DNA of 36,396 bases from an uncultured Collinsella sp. (GTDB lineage: Bacteria > Actinomycetota > Coriobacteriia > Coriobacteriales > Coriobacteriaceae), in assembly GCA_900542905.1 (NCBI GenBank), contig UQPF01000018.1, positions 1 through 36,396 on the forward strand, given 5' to 3'. Positions 24,204 through 31,675 of the stretch are shown here, one piece after another. Under the pieces are notes generated by a model. That model had not been told where the DNA came from. It saw only the letters and a list, made by a program, of their open reading frames with translations, and made no database searches. Numbering within the stretch: position 1 is the stretch's first letter; every line of letters starts with the position of its first letter. The position numbers and the translations under genes are program-made.

Positions 24204-26387
24204 CTAGTTGTTCAGCATGCGGTCGAAGCTTCCCGAGTCGCCATCCCGATAGTCTGCGGTCATCAGAATCTCCTGCGGAATGCGCCCGCCCTCGCGCAGC
24301 ACGTTGCGGAACTGCACGCGCGTAACCATGGGCAGATCCTTGATCGTCGCTGCCAGGTTCTGCGGCACACCCTGGTTGGCAGCCGCAGGCTCGCACTCTC
24401 CGCCGGCCTTCACGCGACGCTTATGCTCAGCGAGCATGGCGCGGTACATGCCGGCATGCAGGCGAATCTCAACCACATTGGCATTGCGAGCCTGCTCGAC
24501 GATGCGCGCGCCCTCGCGATCGATATCGCCCACGTAGTAGACGTAGTTAAAGCGATAGCCAATCTCGGCCAGATAATCGTCCAGGGCATGCGAGACGCTC
24601 GCCTTGCATCCGCCGCCAAAAATCACGCCGCCCACCTTGATGCCAAAGAGCTTGGCGTGCTTGCGGCCACGCAGCAGCTTGACGATCTCGTCGTAGGTGT
24701 CCAGGTTCTCGACCATAATGAACGGCTTGTCGGCGCCCAGCGTAAAGAAGCCCGTAAAGTGCACGGGGCGATTGGGGGCGACCTTGATCGCCTGCATGCT
24801 GATGCCCTTTTCGGTCATACGCCTAATCAAGCGCTCACCGTGCTTGCCGTCAAAAGCCTTCTCGTCGTTAAAGATCTGGTAGGCACGCTGGCGGCGCGAG
24901 GCAACCGGCGTATCGGCACCTCGGTTCTGCTCGATCCAAGCCTGGATGATTGCGATTTCCTCGGCAATCTTGCGGTTGGACATCTCGTTGTGCTGAGTGC
25001 GCTGCGGAGCCTTTTTGCCGTCCTTGCCCTCGACCTTTACGATCTGTGTCTGCTGCTCCTTGATCTTAGAGAGCGCCGTGGGCGTAGGGACAACTTTGAG
25101 CAGCTGCCTGCCTAAAACGCGGGCAAGGGCAAACGCCGAGGCCTCGCCGTGAACGGCCGACTTGGGCTGCTGGGCAGCAGTATCTGCTGCGGCAGACTCC
25201 GGCTTCCTCTGAGACTTGCGCTTAGAATCGCCTTGGGAATTGCGCTCGCGCTTCGGCATAGACGCCTGCTTCTGCGGACGAACGGACTTGCTCTCCTTCG
25301 CCGGCTGGCGCTTAGGCTGCCCCGAAGAAACCTCGGCCTTCGCATCCTCGTTCTGCGGCGTGGTCTTCTCGGCCGCAGTCTCGGCATGGGAACTGCGGCC
25401 CCCACGATGGCGACGGCGGCGAGGCCTGCTCGACGCGCCCTGCTCCGTCTGCTCATCAGTAGGCTGCTGGCCCTTGGCCTCGGCATCAACCTCAAGCTGC
25501 GGCTCAACAGGCTTTTGCTCGCGAGCCACCGGCTCAACGGCCTTCTCGTCCTTCTCGCCCTGAGTGGTCGAAGCCGGTTCGCTCTTCTCCTGACGCCTTA
25601 CGGGATACGCGCGCCCCGCAAAACCGCGGCCGGGACGACACGAACCCGGAGCCTTCTTGGCAGACTCCTCAACATCGTCTGCAACCTCAGAAGACTCTTC
25701 AACCTCACGCGCGGCATCCTGCTGTGCAGTCTTAAAGTGAGCACCGCGACGACGCTTGGGCTCTTGGGCCTCCACGGGCTTTTGCTCCCTCGCGGGCTTC
25801 TGCGACTCGGCAGCAACCTCGGTCTCAACAGCCTCAGCATCCGTCTCACCCTTTCGAGCAACGGCGCGACGGAAGCGCTCCTGCTGGGCGCGGCGCTGCG
25901 CATCGCGCTTGCCACCCCCGCCAAAACCGCCGCGTCCTGCCTTGGCCGTAAAGGCACGCACGACGTTCTCATCGAGCAACTCATCGGTATCGACATGCTC
26001 ACGCGGAGCAGCTTCTTCCACAGCAGGCACGTCAGCGGAATCCTCGACGACAAAATCTTCGACGGACTCGGCAGGCTGCTCCTGGACATCGCGGATCTCG
26101 GCATTGATGGTATAGAACGCCGGGCGCCCGTTAATGCCGCTACCCTCGATCTTGGTCACGATCTTTGCCGCGATAAGCTCATCGCGCATCGCCTTGGTGT
26201 CGCACTCCTTATCGACGGAGCGGAAAATCTGCGCCAGCGCACTCGACTTAATCTTGAGCGCCTTGCGGCAAAGCAGGTCGTAGGCAACCAGCTTGGCACG
26301 CTCAGCAGAAAGCGACGTCTGGCTGCTCAGGCGCTCAGCCAAAGCATCGACATTGTTTTGATTATCGGAATATACCGTCTTGGCCAC
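24204..26387 (-). CDS. Orphan JetD-like Toprim protein with winged-helix N-terminus and long disordered middle
   Basis: The 727-residue protein has three parts. Residues 1-110 are helical with a winged-helix look (LVAYDLLCRKALKIKSSALA... NGRPAFYTI). Residues about 110-425 are low-complexity, rich in Glu, Lys, Arg, Gln and Ala, with RGG and poly-Arg patches (GRGGFGGGG, RPRRRRHRGGRS). Residues 428-727 resemble the DUF2220/JetD C-terminal domain: MVENLDTYDEIV, GVIFGGGCKAS and YYVGDIDREGARIVEQ, the Toprim acidic signature. In Wadjet systems JetD is the nuclease subunit, but no JetABC genes are here. The start is GTG 26387 (AAAGGGG upstream). Arg-rich disorder suggests nucleic-acid binding. Function unknown; housekeeping RNA or DNA role is possible. 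Confidence 0.78.
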   Translation of the reverse strand: MAKTVYSDNQNNVDALAERLSSQTSLSAERAKLVAYDLLCRKALKIKSSALAQIFRSVDKECDTKAMRDELIAAKIVTKIEGSGINGRPAFYTINAEIRDVQEQPAESVEDFVVEDSADVPAVEEAAPREHVDTDELLDENVVRAFTAKAGRGGFGGGGKRDAQRRAQQERFRRAVARKGETDAEAVETEVAAESQKPAREQKPVEAQEPKRRRGAHFKTAQQDAAREVEESSEVADDVEESAKKAPGSCRPGRGFAGRAYPVRRQEKSEPASTTQGEKDEKAVEPVAREQKPVEPQLEVDAEAKGQQPTDEQTEQGASSRPRRRRHRGGRSSHAETAAEKTTPQNEDAKAEVSSGQPKRQPAKESKSVRPQKQASMPKRERNSQGDSKRKSQRKPESAAADTAAQQPKSAVHGEASAFALARVLGRQLLKVVPTPTALSKIKEQQTQIVKVEGKDGKKAPQRTQHNEMSNRKIAEEIAIIQAWIEQNRGADTPVASRRQRAYQIFNDEKAFDGKHGERLIRRMTEKGISMQAIKVAPNRPVHFTGFFTLGADKPFIMVENLDTYDEIVKLLRGRKHAKLFGIKVGGVIFGGGCKASVSHALDDYLAEIGYRFNYVYYVGDIDREGARIVEQARNANVVEIRLHAGMYRAMLAEHKRRVKAGGECEPAAANQGVPQNLAATIKDLPMVTRVQFRNVLREGGRIPQEILMTADYRDGDSGSFDRMLNN

Positions 26388-26492
26388 GGGGCCCCTTTCA
26401 TATGTACACATATACGTCTATATGGTACAACGCGCGCCCTTATCCACGCAAAACATCTGCGAGAACACTCGAGCGTCACCCGCTTTCGCATG

Positions 26493-26531
26493 AAAAAAGA
26501 CCGAGCCCGCGAAGTCGCGGACCCGATCTTT
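26493..26531 (-). terminator. Intrinsic terminator of cstA
   Basis: On the minus strand AAAGATCGGGTCCGCG pairs imperfectly with CGCGGGCTCGGTCTTT, followed by a run of T, about 40 nt after the cstA stop at 26571. Confidence 0.85.
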
Positions 26532-26570
26532 CCGAGTCATATGGATGGAACGGTTAGTCCATCAAGCTGA

Positions 26571-28460
26571 CTAGGCCTTGGCGGCCTCGGCGTCAGCGGG
26601 AGCCTCGGCGGCAGCGGCGCGACCGTACTCGGCCTTGCCCATCTCGGACCACTCGGGCTCCTCATCAGGCATGGAGCCAGCCTCCTTGCCGAAGAACTCC
26701 TTGAGGCAGTTGACGGCGACGATGAGGCCCAGGACCATCAGCAGGACGGCAAAGACGAGCTGCAGGCCCTTGGTGGCGGCGACGGAGACGGCGGCCGTGG
26801 TGGCGGTAGCCGGGATGGTGCCGAAGAAGCCGTAAGCCTGGACGGCGGCCATGCAGCCCATGGCGCTCTGGACCAGCGAGGTGAAGGTGCAGCAGAGCAG
26901 GAAGGCGACGGGCACGTAGAGCATCCAGCCCTTGCGGCCGGTGCACTTGCAGAACACGGCGAGGGTGATCATGGTCATGCCGCCGAGCAGCTGGTTGGAA
27001 GCGCCAAAGAGCGGCCAGATGTTGGCATAGCCACCAAAAGCGAGGGCGAGACCAGGAAGCAGGGTAACGACCGTGGCGAACCAGGGGTTGCCGAGGACCT
27101 TCATGTAGCCGGCCTTGGACTCGATGGCCAGAGCATCGTTGGTCTGGGCAAAGAACTCGGAGAACGAGGTGCGGGCGATGCGGGCGACGGCGTCGAGCGA
27201 GGTCAGGGCCAGAGCGGAGACGTTCATGGTCATAAAGACGGTAGCGAGCGTGCCGTCAACACCGAAGGCCTGCATACCGCGGGAGATGCCAGCGGCGAAG
27301 ATCTGGAACGGGGTGGAAGCGACACCGGCGTTGAGGGCGCCCGTACCGGCGGTGTTCATATCGGAGAACATGATGCCGGCAACGATGATGGCAAGGATGC
27401 CGACGAAGGACTCGACGATCATTGCGCCGTAACCGACCTTGACGGCGTCCTGCTCCTTCTCGACCTGCTTGGAAGAGGTGCCGGAAGAAACGAGGCTGTG
27501 GAAACCGGAGAGAGCACCGCAAGCGACGGAGACGAACAGGACCGGGAACATCATGCCGGAGGCAGTGGAGAAGCCGGTGAAGACCGGAGCGGTCATCGTA
27601 GCCTGGCCGTGAACACCCAGGACAACGATGCCGAGGACAGCGCAGGCGATCATGACGATCATCATGATGGAAGTGAGGTAGTCACGCGGGGTCTTGAGCA
27701 TCTGGATGGGCATAGCGCCAGCGAAGACCAGGTAGACCATGACGACGGCGAACCACTGGAACTTATCCAGGTAGACCGGGAACTGCATACCGACGGCGAA
27801 CATGAGAACCATGAGGACCACGCCGGTGACGAACTCGGCAGCGCCGGTGAGGTTGAACTTCTTCTGGGCCCAACCAAAGGCGATAGCGACGAAGGTGAAC
27901 AGGATGGAGATGGTACCAGCGCAGCCGGCGGCATAGGACTTGGTGAAGTCGATGGCACCGGTAGCAGCACCAGAAGCGTCAACGGCCGGGGTGAACATGA
28001 ACGTCTTGCAAACCATGTCGGTGAAGGCGGCGATGACGATGATGCAGAACAGCCAGCAGAACAGCAGGAACAGGCGACGGCCGGTCTTGCCGATGTACTT
28101 CTCGATGAGCTGAGCGAGCGACTTGCCGTTGTTCTTCATCGAAGCGTACAGGGCACCAAAGTCGTGGACGGCGCCAAAGAAGATGCCGCCGATGAGGACC
28201 CAGAGCACGACGGGCAGCCAGCCAAAGGCCATGGCGACGATCGTACCCGTAACAGGGCCGGCACCGCAGATCGAGCTGAACTGGTGCGAGAACGCGGTGA
28301 AGGCGGAGACGGGCGAGAAGCTCTTGCCGTCCTTCATACGCTTGGCCGGCGTGAGGGCCTCTTTGTCAACGCCCCACTTGTTGGCCAGCCAGCGGCCATA
28401 GCCCAGATAGCCGCAGGCGAGCACCGCCGCGGCCACAACCATGAGCAAAACTCCGTTCAT
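26571..28460 (-). CDS. cstA: CstA-family pyruvate/peptide transporter
   Basis: CstA-type carriers take up pyruvate (and were first linked to peptide use in carbon starvation). The 629-residue protein has many transmembrane segments, starting MNGVLLMVVAAAVLACGYLG, and the CstA hallmarks FTAFSHQFSSICGAGPVTG and FGAVHDFGALYASMKNNGKS near the N-terminus, with an acidic, Ala-rich cytosolic C-terminus. Length is within the family's range (BtsT/CstA about 700). The start has GAGGAGG upstream. The gene is preceded by a 5' leader of about 240 nt holding a candidate leader peptide, alternative hairpins and a terminator, so it is probably controlled by attenuation. Confidence 0.92.
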   Translation of the reverse strand: MNGVLLMVVAAAVLACGYLGYGRWLANKWGVDKEALTPAKRMKDGKSFSPVSAFTAFSHQFSSICGAGPVTGTIVAMAFGWLPVVLWVLIGGIFFGAVHDFGALYASMKNNGKSLAQLIEKYIGKTGRRLFLLFCWLFCIIVIAAFTDMVCKTFMFTPAVDASGAATGAIDFTKSYAAGCAGTISILFTFVAIAFGWAQKKFNLTGAAEFVTGVVLMVLMFAVGMQFPVYLDKFQWFAVVMVYLVFAGAMPIQMLKTPRDYLTSIMMIVMIACAVLGIVVLGVHGQATMTAPVFTGFSTASGMMFPVLFVSVACGALSGFHSLVSSGTSSKQVEKEQDAVKVGYGAMIVESFVGILAIIVAGIMFSDMNTAGTGALNAGVASTPFQIFAAGISRGMQAFGVDGTLATVFMTMNVSALALTSLDAVARIARTSFSEFFAQTNDALAIESKAGYMKVLGNPWFATVVTLLPGLALAFGGYANIWPLFGASNQLLGGMTMITLAVFCKCTGRKGWMLYVPVAFLLCCTFTSLVQSAMGCMAAVQAYGFFGTIPATATTAAVSVAATKGLQLVFAVLLMVLGLIVAVNCLKEFFGKEAGSMPDEEPEWSEMGKAEYGRAAAAEAPADAEAAKA

Positions 28461-28495
28461 TACATTTCCTCCTCTAAAAAGAACTACTCAGACAT

Positions 28496-28534
28496 AAAAA
28501 ATGAGGGCCGTCGGTTGCGCTCGACGGCCCTCAT
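28496..28534 (-). terminator. Leader terminator (attenuator) upstream of cstA
   Basis: ATGAGGGCCGTCG (28501-28513) pairs perfectly with CGACGGCCCTCAT (28522-28534), and on the minus strand six T follow. It lies between the promoter at 28702-28730 and the cstA start at 28460, so it would stop transcription before cstA unless an upstream alternative structure prevents it. No gene ends here that would need a normal terminator. Confidence 0.88.
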
Positions 28535-28545
28535 CTTCATCAGCC

Positions 28546-28622
28546 GCCCGTTATCGTACGGGCTAGCTGTATGTGCTAACCCGCATCAGATAATTACTAC
28601 GCTGATAATGTTTAGCTGATGC
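28546..28622 (-). promoter_or_regulatory. Mutually exclusive leader hairpins upstream of cstA
   Basis: Three stems overlap between leader peptide and terminator. Stem C pairs 28616-28622 with 28583-28589 (GCATCAG/CTGATGC) and covers the Ile/Val codons and stop of the leader peptide. Stem A pairs 28575-28582 with 28560-28567. Stem B pairs 28558-28563 with 28546-28551 and shares bases 28560-28563 with A. A further CTGATG in the RNA (28543-28538) could replace the 3' arm of C. This is the layout of a ribosome-responsive attenuator. Confidence 0.55.
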
Positions 28623-28654
28623 GTGAACATGTCTAAGAAATCCTCTTCAATCAT
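28586..28654 (-). CDS. Candidate 22-residue leader peptide ending in branched-chain codons
   Basis: An ATG-initiated frame encodes MIEEDFLDMFTHQLNIISVV followed by Ile-Ile and TGA. Of the last seven sense codons, six are Ile or Val (Ile-Ile-Ser-Val-Val-Ile-Ile), as in leader peptides of ilv attenuators. The frame is followed at once by competing hairpins and a terminator. The ribosome-binding site is weak (GGA about 14 nt upstream), and a GTGAAC...GTTCAC stem in front of the ATG may affect initiation. Too short for coding statistics; the placement is the main evidence. Confidence 0.5.
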   Translation of the reverse strand: MIEEDFLDMFTHQLNIISVVII

Positions 28655-28701
28655 GATGTGAACGATCCGTGCGTGTTCACATCCCCCAGTGGTTGAAAAG
28701 G

Positions 28702-28730
28702 AGTATGAAACTTTAGTTACCTAAAGTCAA
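28702..28730 (-). promoter_or_regulatory. Promoter of cstA leader with CTTTAG...CTAAAG palindrome
   Basis: On the minus strand TTGACT (28730-28725) and CATACT (28707-28702) are separated by exactly 17 nt, a near-consensus housekeeping promoter. The spacer and -35 edge hold the palindrome CTTTAGTTACCTAAAG (28711-28726), a likely operator. Transcription would start near 28695, about 40 nt before the leader peptide. Confidence 0.75.
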
Positions 28731-28827
28731 CACAAATTTGTAATGAATTTTCAACTTTTTTGAATTTCTCGGTATAAAACGCCATTGACCTCGGACTTTA
28801 CCCCACGACAGTTTTTGCATGAGAGAT

Positions 28828-28980
28828 GCCCCTGAGAGCCGCGGGAGCCGGGCGGCGCATATGAACTTTCCTGCTCTACAGTCCTGCGCAAGACGGAAAG
28901 CACATTAAGTGCTTTCCTTTGCGTGCGGAACTCGCGATAAAGTTCATATGCGCCGCCCGGCTCCCGCGGCTCTCAGGGGC
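28828..28980 (-). repeat. Palindromic element family, copy 3 (69-nt core, perfect 42-bp arms)
   Basis: Arms 28828-28869 and 28939-28980 are perfect 42-nt inverted copies around a 69-nt core (28870-28938) in the opposite orientation to the other three copies. The core hairpin reads GGAAAGCAC-TTAAT-GTGCTTTCC on the minus strand, a compensatory variant of the other cores. The innermost 14 nt of the arms (CGCATATGAACTTT) are shared with copy 4; the outer 28 nt are different. It lies upstream of the cstA promoter, not against a gene end. Confidence 0.92.
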
Positions 28981-29037
28981 TCCCATCCCAAATGTGCGGA
29001 GCAAAGCTCCGCATGCCAACTTTTTCTTTCAGCTAAA

Positions 29038-29123
29038 GCACGCCGGAAATTCGACGCTGGCTTGTTAACCTTGCTGGACGTTGTCGACGCCGATCCAGCC
29101 CAGAAGCTATATCGATACAGAAA
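29038..29123 (+). pseudogene. Decayed inverted copy of the tsaD 3' end
   Basis: On the plus strand this stretch translates as ARRKFDAGLLTLLDVVDADP, matching the C-terminus of the TsaD domain encoded on the other strand at 29291-29362 (ARRKFDRGEISPFDVDADP). The similarity continues past the stop codon up to palindrome copy 4 (86 versus 84 nt, with one codon-sized gap). It has no start codon or gene context of its own, so I treat it as a remnant. It runs into copy 4 from the left just as the real tsaD runs into it from the right. Confidence 0.75.
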
Positions 29124-29278
29124 GGTCCCCGGCCCTGCCCGGGCCTAGCGGCCGCATATGAACTTTATCGCGAGTTCCGCACGAACAGGAGGCCACTTAA
29201 TGTGGCCTCCGTCGTGAGCAGGACTGTAGAGCAGGAAAGTTCATATGCGGCCGCTAGGCCCGGGCAGGGCCGGGGACC
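29124..29278 (+). repeat. Palindromic element family, copy 4 (69-nt core, perfect 43-bp arms)
   Basis: Arms 29124-29166 and 29236-29278 are perfect 43-nt inverted copies around a 69-nt core (29167-29235) identical to that of copy 2. The arms are GC-rich outside (GGTCCCCGGCCCTGCCCGGG) and share CGCATATGAACTTT with copy 3 inside. The right arm ends 12 nt past the tsaD stop. Counting the decayed tsaD copy on the left, the whole structure is an inverted repeat with arms of nearly 130 nt whose inner third is perfect and outer two thirds diverged. Confidence 0.93.
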
Positions 29279-29290
29279 GCACCCGTACGA

Positions 29291-31675
29291 CTACAGCGTC
29301 ATGTTTGGATCGGCGTCGACGTCGAACGGTGAGATTTCACCTCGGTCGAATTTACGGCGAGCGACCTCCGCAATCATGGCTGCGTTATCGGTACAGGCAG
29401 ACAAGGGCGGCACCGTTACACGAATCCCCTGACGCCCAAGCTTCTTGATCATCATCTCGCGCAGATGCGGGTTGGCCGAGACGCCGCCACCGATGCAGTA
29501 TTCCTTGCATCCGGTAGCGTGCAGTGCGTTTTTGGCCTTCTTGTACTGCACGTCAAAGACAGCTGCCTCAAACGAAGCCGCCAGATCGGGCAGGTGAATC
29601 GTGCGACCGGCCTTGGTCTCTTGCTCGATGTAGAGCGTCACCGCCGTCTTGAGGCCCGAAAGCGAGAAGCGGTAGTCCCCCCTGCTGTTAAGCGCACGGG
29701 GGAAATCGATCGCCTTGGGGTTGCCCGTCTCGGCCAGCTTGGAGATGATGGGGCCACCGGGATAGCCCAGACCCAACGCCTTGGCTACCTTGTCGAAGGC
29801 CTCGCCCACAGCATCGTCGAGTGTCTCACCAAGTACCTCGTAGTCGCCCCACGCCTTCACGTGCACGAGCATGGTGTGCCCGCCCGAGACAAGCGTGAAG
29901 ATGAACGGCGGCTTGAGGTCGGGCTGCGCCAGCAAGTTGGCAAACAGGTGCCCCTCCAGATGGTTGACGCATACGAGCGGCTTGCCGGCAGCGTAGGCAA
30001 AGCCCTTGGCAAAGGCGACGCCAACCACGAGCGCGCCCACCAGGCCCGGACCCTGTGTCACGCCCACGGCGGCAAGCTCGCTGGGAGCAATGGCTCCACC
30101 CTCAAGGCCAAGCGATGCTGCGGCATCCTCGAGCGCCGCATCCACGACACTCACAATCACCTCAACGTGTTTGCGCGAGGCGATCTCGGGCACCACGCCG
30201 CCAAAGCGGGCATGAAAATCAATCTGTGTCGACACCTGGTTGGCCAGCATATTGCCATCCGCATCGATAATCGCCACGGCCGTCTCGTCGCAGGAGCTCT
30301 CGATAGCGAGCACTAGGCGGCGGCGCTCAATTTCGGCACGCTCCCCCTCGGAGCGCCCAGGCGCAGGCAGCGGCCATACGCGCTGCTCTGCCGCCGTCGG
30401 CTCGGGCGAAGCATTGTCGACCGGAAGTACCAGGGGCAGCGGGGCCGTCATGACGATGGCGTCCTTGCCGGCACCATAGTAGCCGCGGCGACGGCCAGCC
30501 TCGGTAAAGCCCAGAGCGTTATAGAGCGCAATCGCGCCCTCATTGCCGTCCTCGACCTCGAGCGAAGCCGTGGTGCAGCCGAGCATCTGGGCATCATAGC
30601 TCACGTGCGACAGCAGCTTGCGGGCAATGCCCTCACGGCGATGTGCCGGGTCGACGGCGACATCCAGAATCTGCACATCACCGTCCACGACCATACCGCC
30701 GGCAAGGCCCAGCAGCTTGCCGTCGTCGTGTGCCACCCACCAACTACGCGGCGCAGCGACGTCCTCGCCCAGTTCGGACAGGAACATGCCCGGCGTCCAC
30801 GCCTCGTGTCCGGCACCTTCAAAGCAGGCAGCCTCTAGCGCGCTCGCGCCCTCGGCATCCGCCGCGCCCATGGGACGGAACTGCAGATGACGACCGGCGA
30901 GCTCATCGGCAACGCCCGTAATTTCGCTCTGCGCACTCTCGGCAAGACCAAGACGCTTGCGCTCGTTTTCCTCGGCATCCGAAAGGCGCGTGTAAATCGG
31001 CAGGACGCGGGCCGGATCGCCGTCACCCGCAGCGTGCGCGAGCAGCAAGCCCTCGCCCGAAGGCCACCACAGGTCGCGCTCCACGCAGCGGGCGGTCTCG
31101 TCCTCACCCAGCAGCTTGCCATAGCGCACGAGACCGTCACCGGTCAGCTGAAGCTGGTCCCAGTCCGCTGCTTGGCGCCACTCATCGAGCGCCACGGCGG
31201 CCTTGACCACGTGTTCGCGCTCAAATTGACGCTCGGGGCCCTCATCGACCAGCATATACAGCGCTGGATATACCTCACCGCGCATAGCATCGGCCAAGAT
31301 ACCAAGCTTGCCGCGCACGCCAGCCTTCCACGCCGTCCAAGCGCAAGCGTCGAGCGTCGACACGCCCAGCAGCGGAACATTGGCACCACGTGCGAGGCCC
31401 TTGGCAGTGGAGATGCCGATGCGCACACCCGTAAACGACCCCGGACCGCGGCCGACCACGTAGCAACCAACATCGCTGCGATCCAGACCGGTTTGAGCCA
31501 GTACGCCATCAACGGTATTCACGAGCTCAACGTTGGCGTGACGGCGACACATGTGGTCGCCACTCACGAGCTTCGTCTCGCCCGTCTTCCCATCAATCCA
31601 GCTTGCCGCGCAGGCAAGCATGTCGGTCGAGGTATCGAGCGCCACCACCAGCGCGTTGTCGTTATGCAAGCTCAT
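29291..31675 (-). CDS. tsaD: TsaB-RimI-TsaD fusion (tRNA t6A synthesis and ribosomal/TsaD acetyltransferase)
   Basis: This 794-residue protein joins three enzymes. Residues 1-225 are TsaB (LDTSTDMLACA, GRGPGSFTGVRIG). Residues about 255-405 are a RimI-type GNAT acetyltransferase (QILDVAVDPAHRREGIARK, SLEVEDGNEGAIALYNALGF). Residues about 455-794 are TsaD (LAIESSCDETAVAI, PEIASRKHVE, NHLEGHLFAN, SGGHTMLV, GGGVSANPHLR). TsaB-TsaD with TsaE transfers threonylcarbamoyl to A37 of ANN-decoding tRNAs. Separate genes are the rule in most bacteria. I choose ATG 31675 (AAGG upstream), overlapping tsaE by 14 nt; TTG 31693 is an alternative. The stop lies next to palindrome copy 4. Confidence 0.93.
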   Translation of the reverse strand: MSLHNDNALVVALDTSTDMLACAASWIDGKTGETKLVSGDHMCRRHANVELVNTVDGVLAQTGLDRSDVGCYVVGRGPGSFTGVRIGISTAKGLARGANVPLLGVSTLDACAWTAWKAGVRGKLGILADAMRGEVYPALYMLVDEGPERQFEREHVVKAAVALDEWRQAADWDQLQLTGDGLVRYGKLLGEDETARCVERDLWWPSGEGLLLAHAAGDGDPARVLPIYTRLSDAEENERKRLGLAESAQSEITGVADELAGRHLQFRPMGAADAEGASALEAACFEGAGHEAWTPGMFLSELGEDVAAPRSWWVAHDDGKLLGLAGGMVVDGDVQILDVAVDPAHRREGIARKLLSHVSYDAQMLGCTTASLEVEDGNEGAIALYNALGFTEAGRRRGYYGAGKDAIVMTAPLPLVLPVDNASPEPTAAEQRVWPLPAPGRSEGERAEIERRRLVLAIESSCDETAVAIIDADGNMLANQVSTQIDFHARFGGVVPEIASRKHVEVIVSVVDAALEDAAASLGLEGGAIAPSELAAVGVTQGPGLVGALVVGVAFAKGFAYAAGKPLVCVNHLEGHLFANLLAQPDLKPPFIFTLVSGGHTMLVHVKAWGDYEVLGETLDDAVGEAFDKVAKALGLGYPGGPIISKLAETGNPKAIDFPRALNSRGDYRFSLSGLKTAVTLYIEQETKAGRTIHLPDLAASFEAAVFDVQYKKAKNALHATGCKEYCIGGGVSANPHLREMMIKKLGRQGIRVTVPPLSACTDNAAMIAEVARRKFDRGEISPFDVDADPNMTL

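Noticed and set aside
25149..26570. 473-codon plus-strand frame opposite the JetD-like gene
   Set aside because: Leu/Arg repeats mirror the Lys/Glu/Arg-rich disordered region of the minus-strand gene; the latter has a ribosome-binding site and a recognisable C-terminal domain.
28909..29148. 79-codon plus-strand gene between cstA and tsaD
   Set aside because: It starts inside palindrome copy 3 and ends in copy 4; the only recognisable part is a decayed copy of the tsaD tail.
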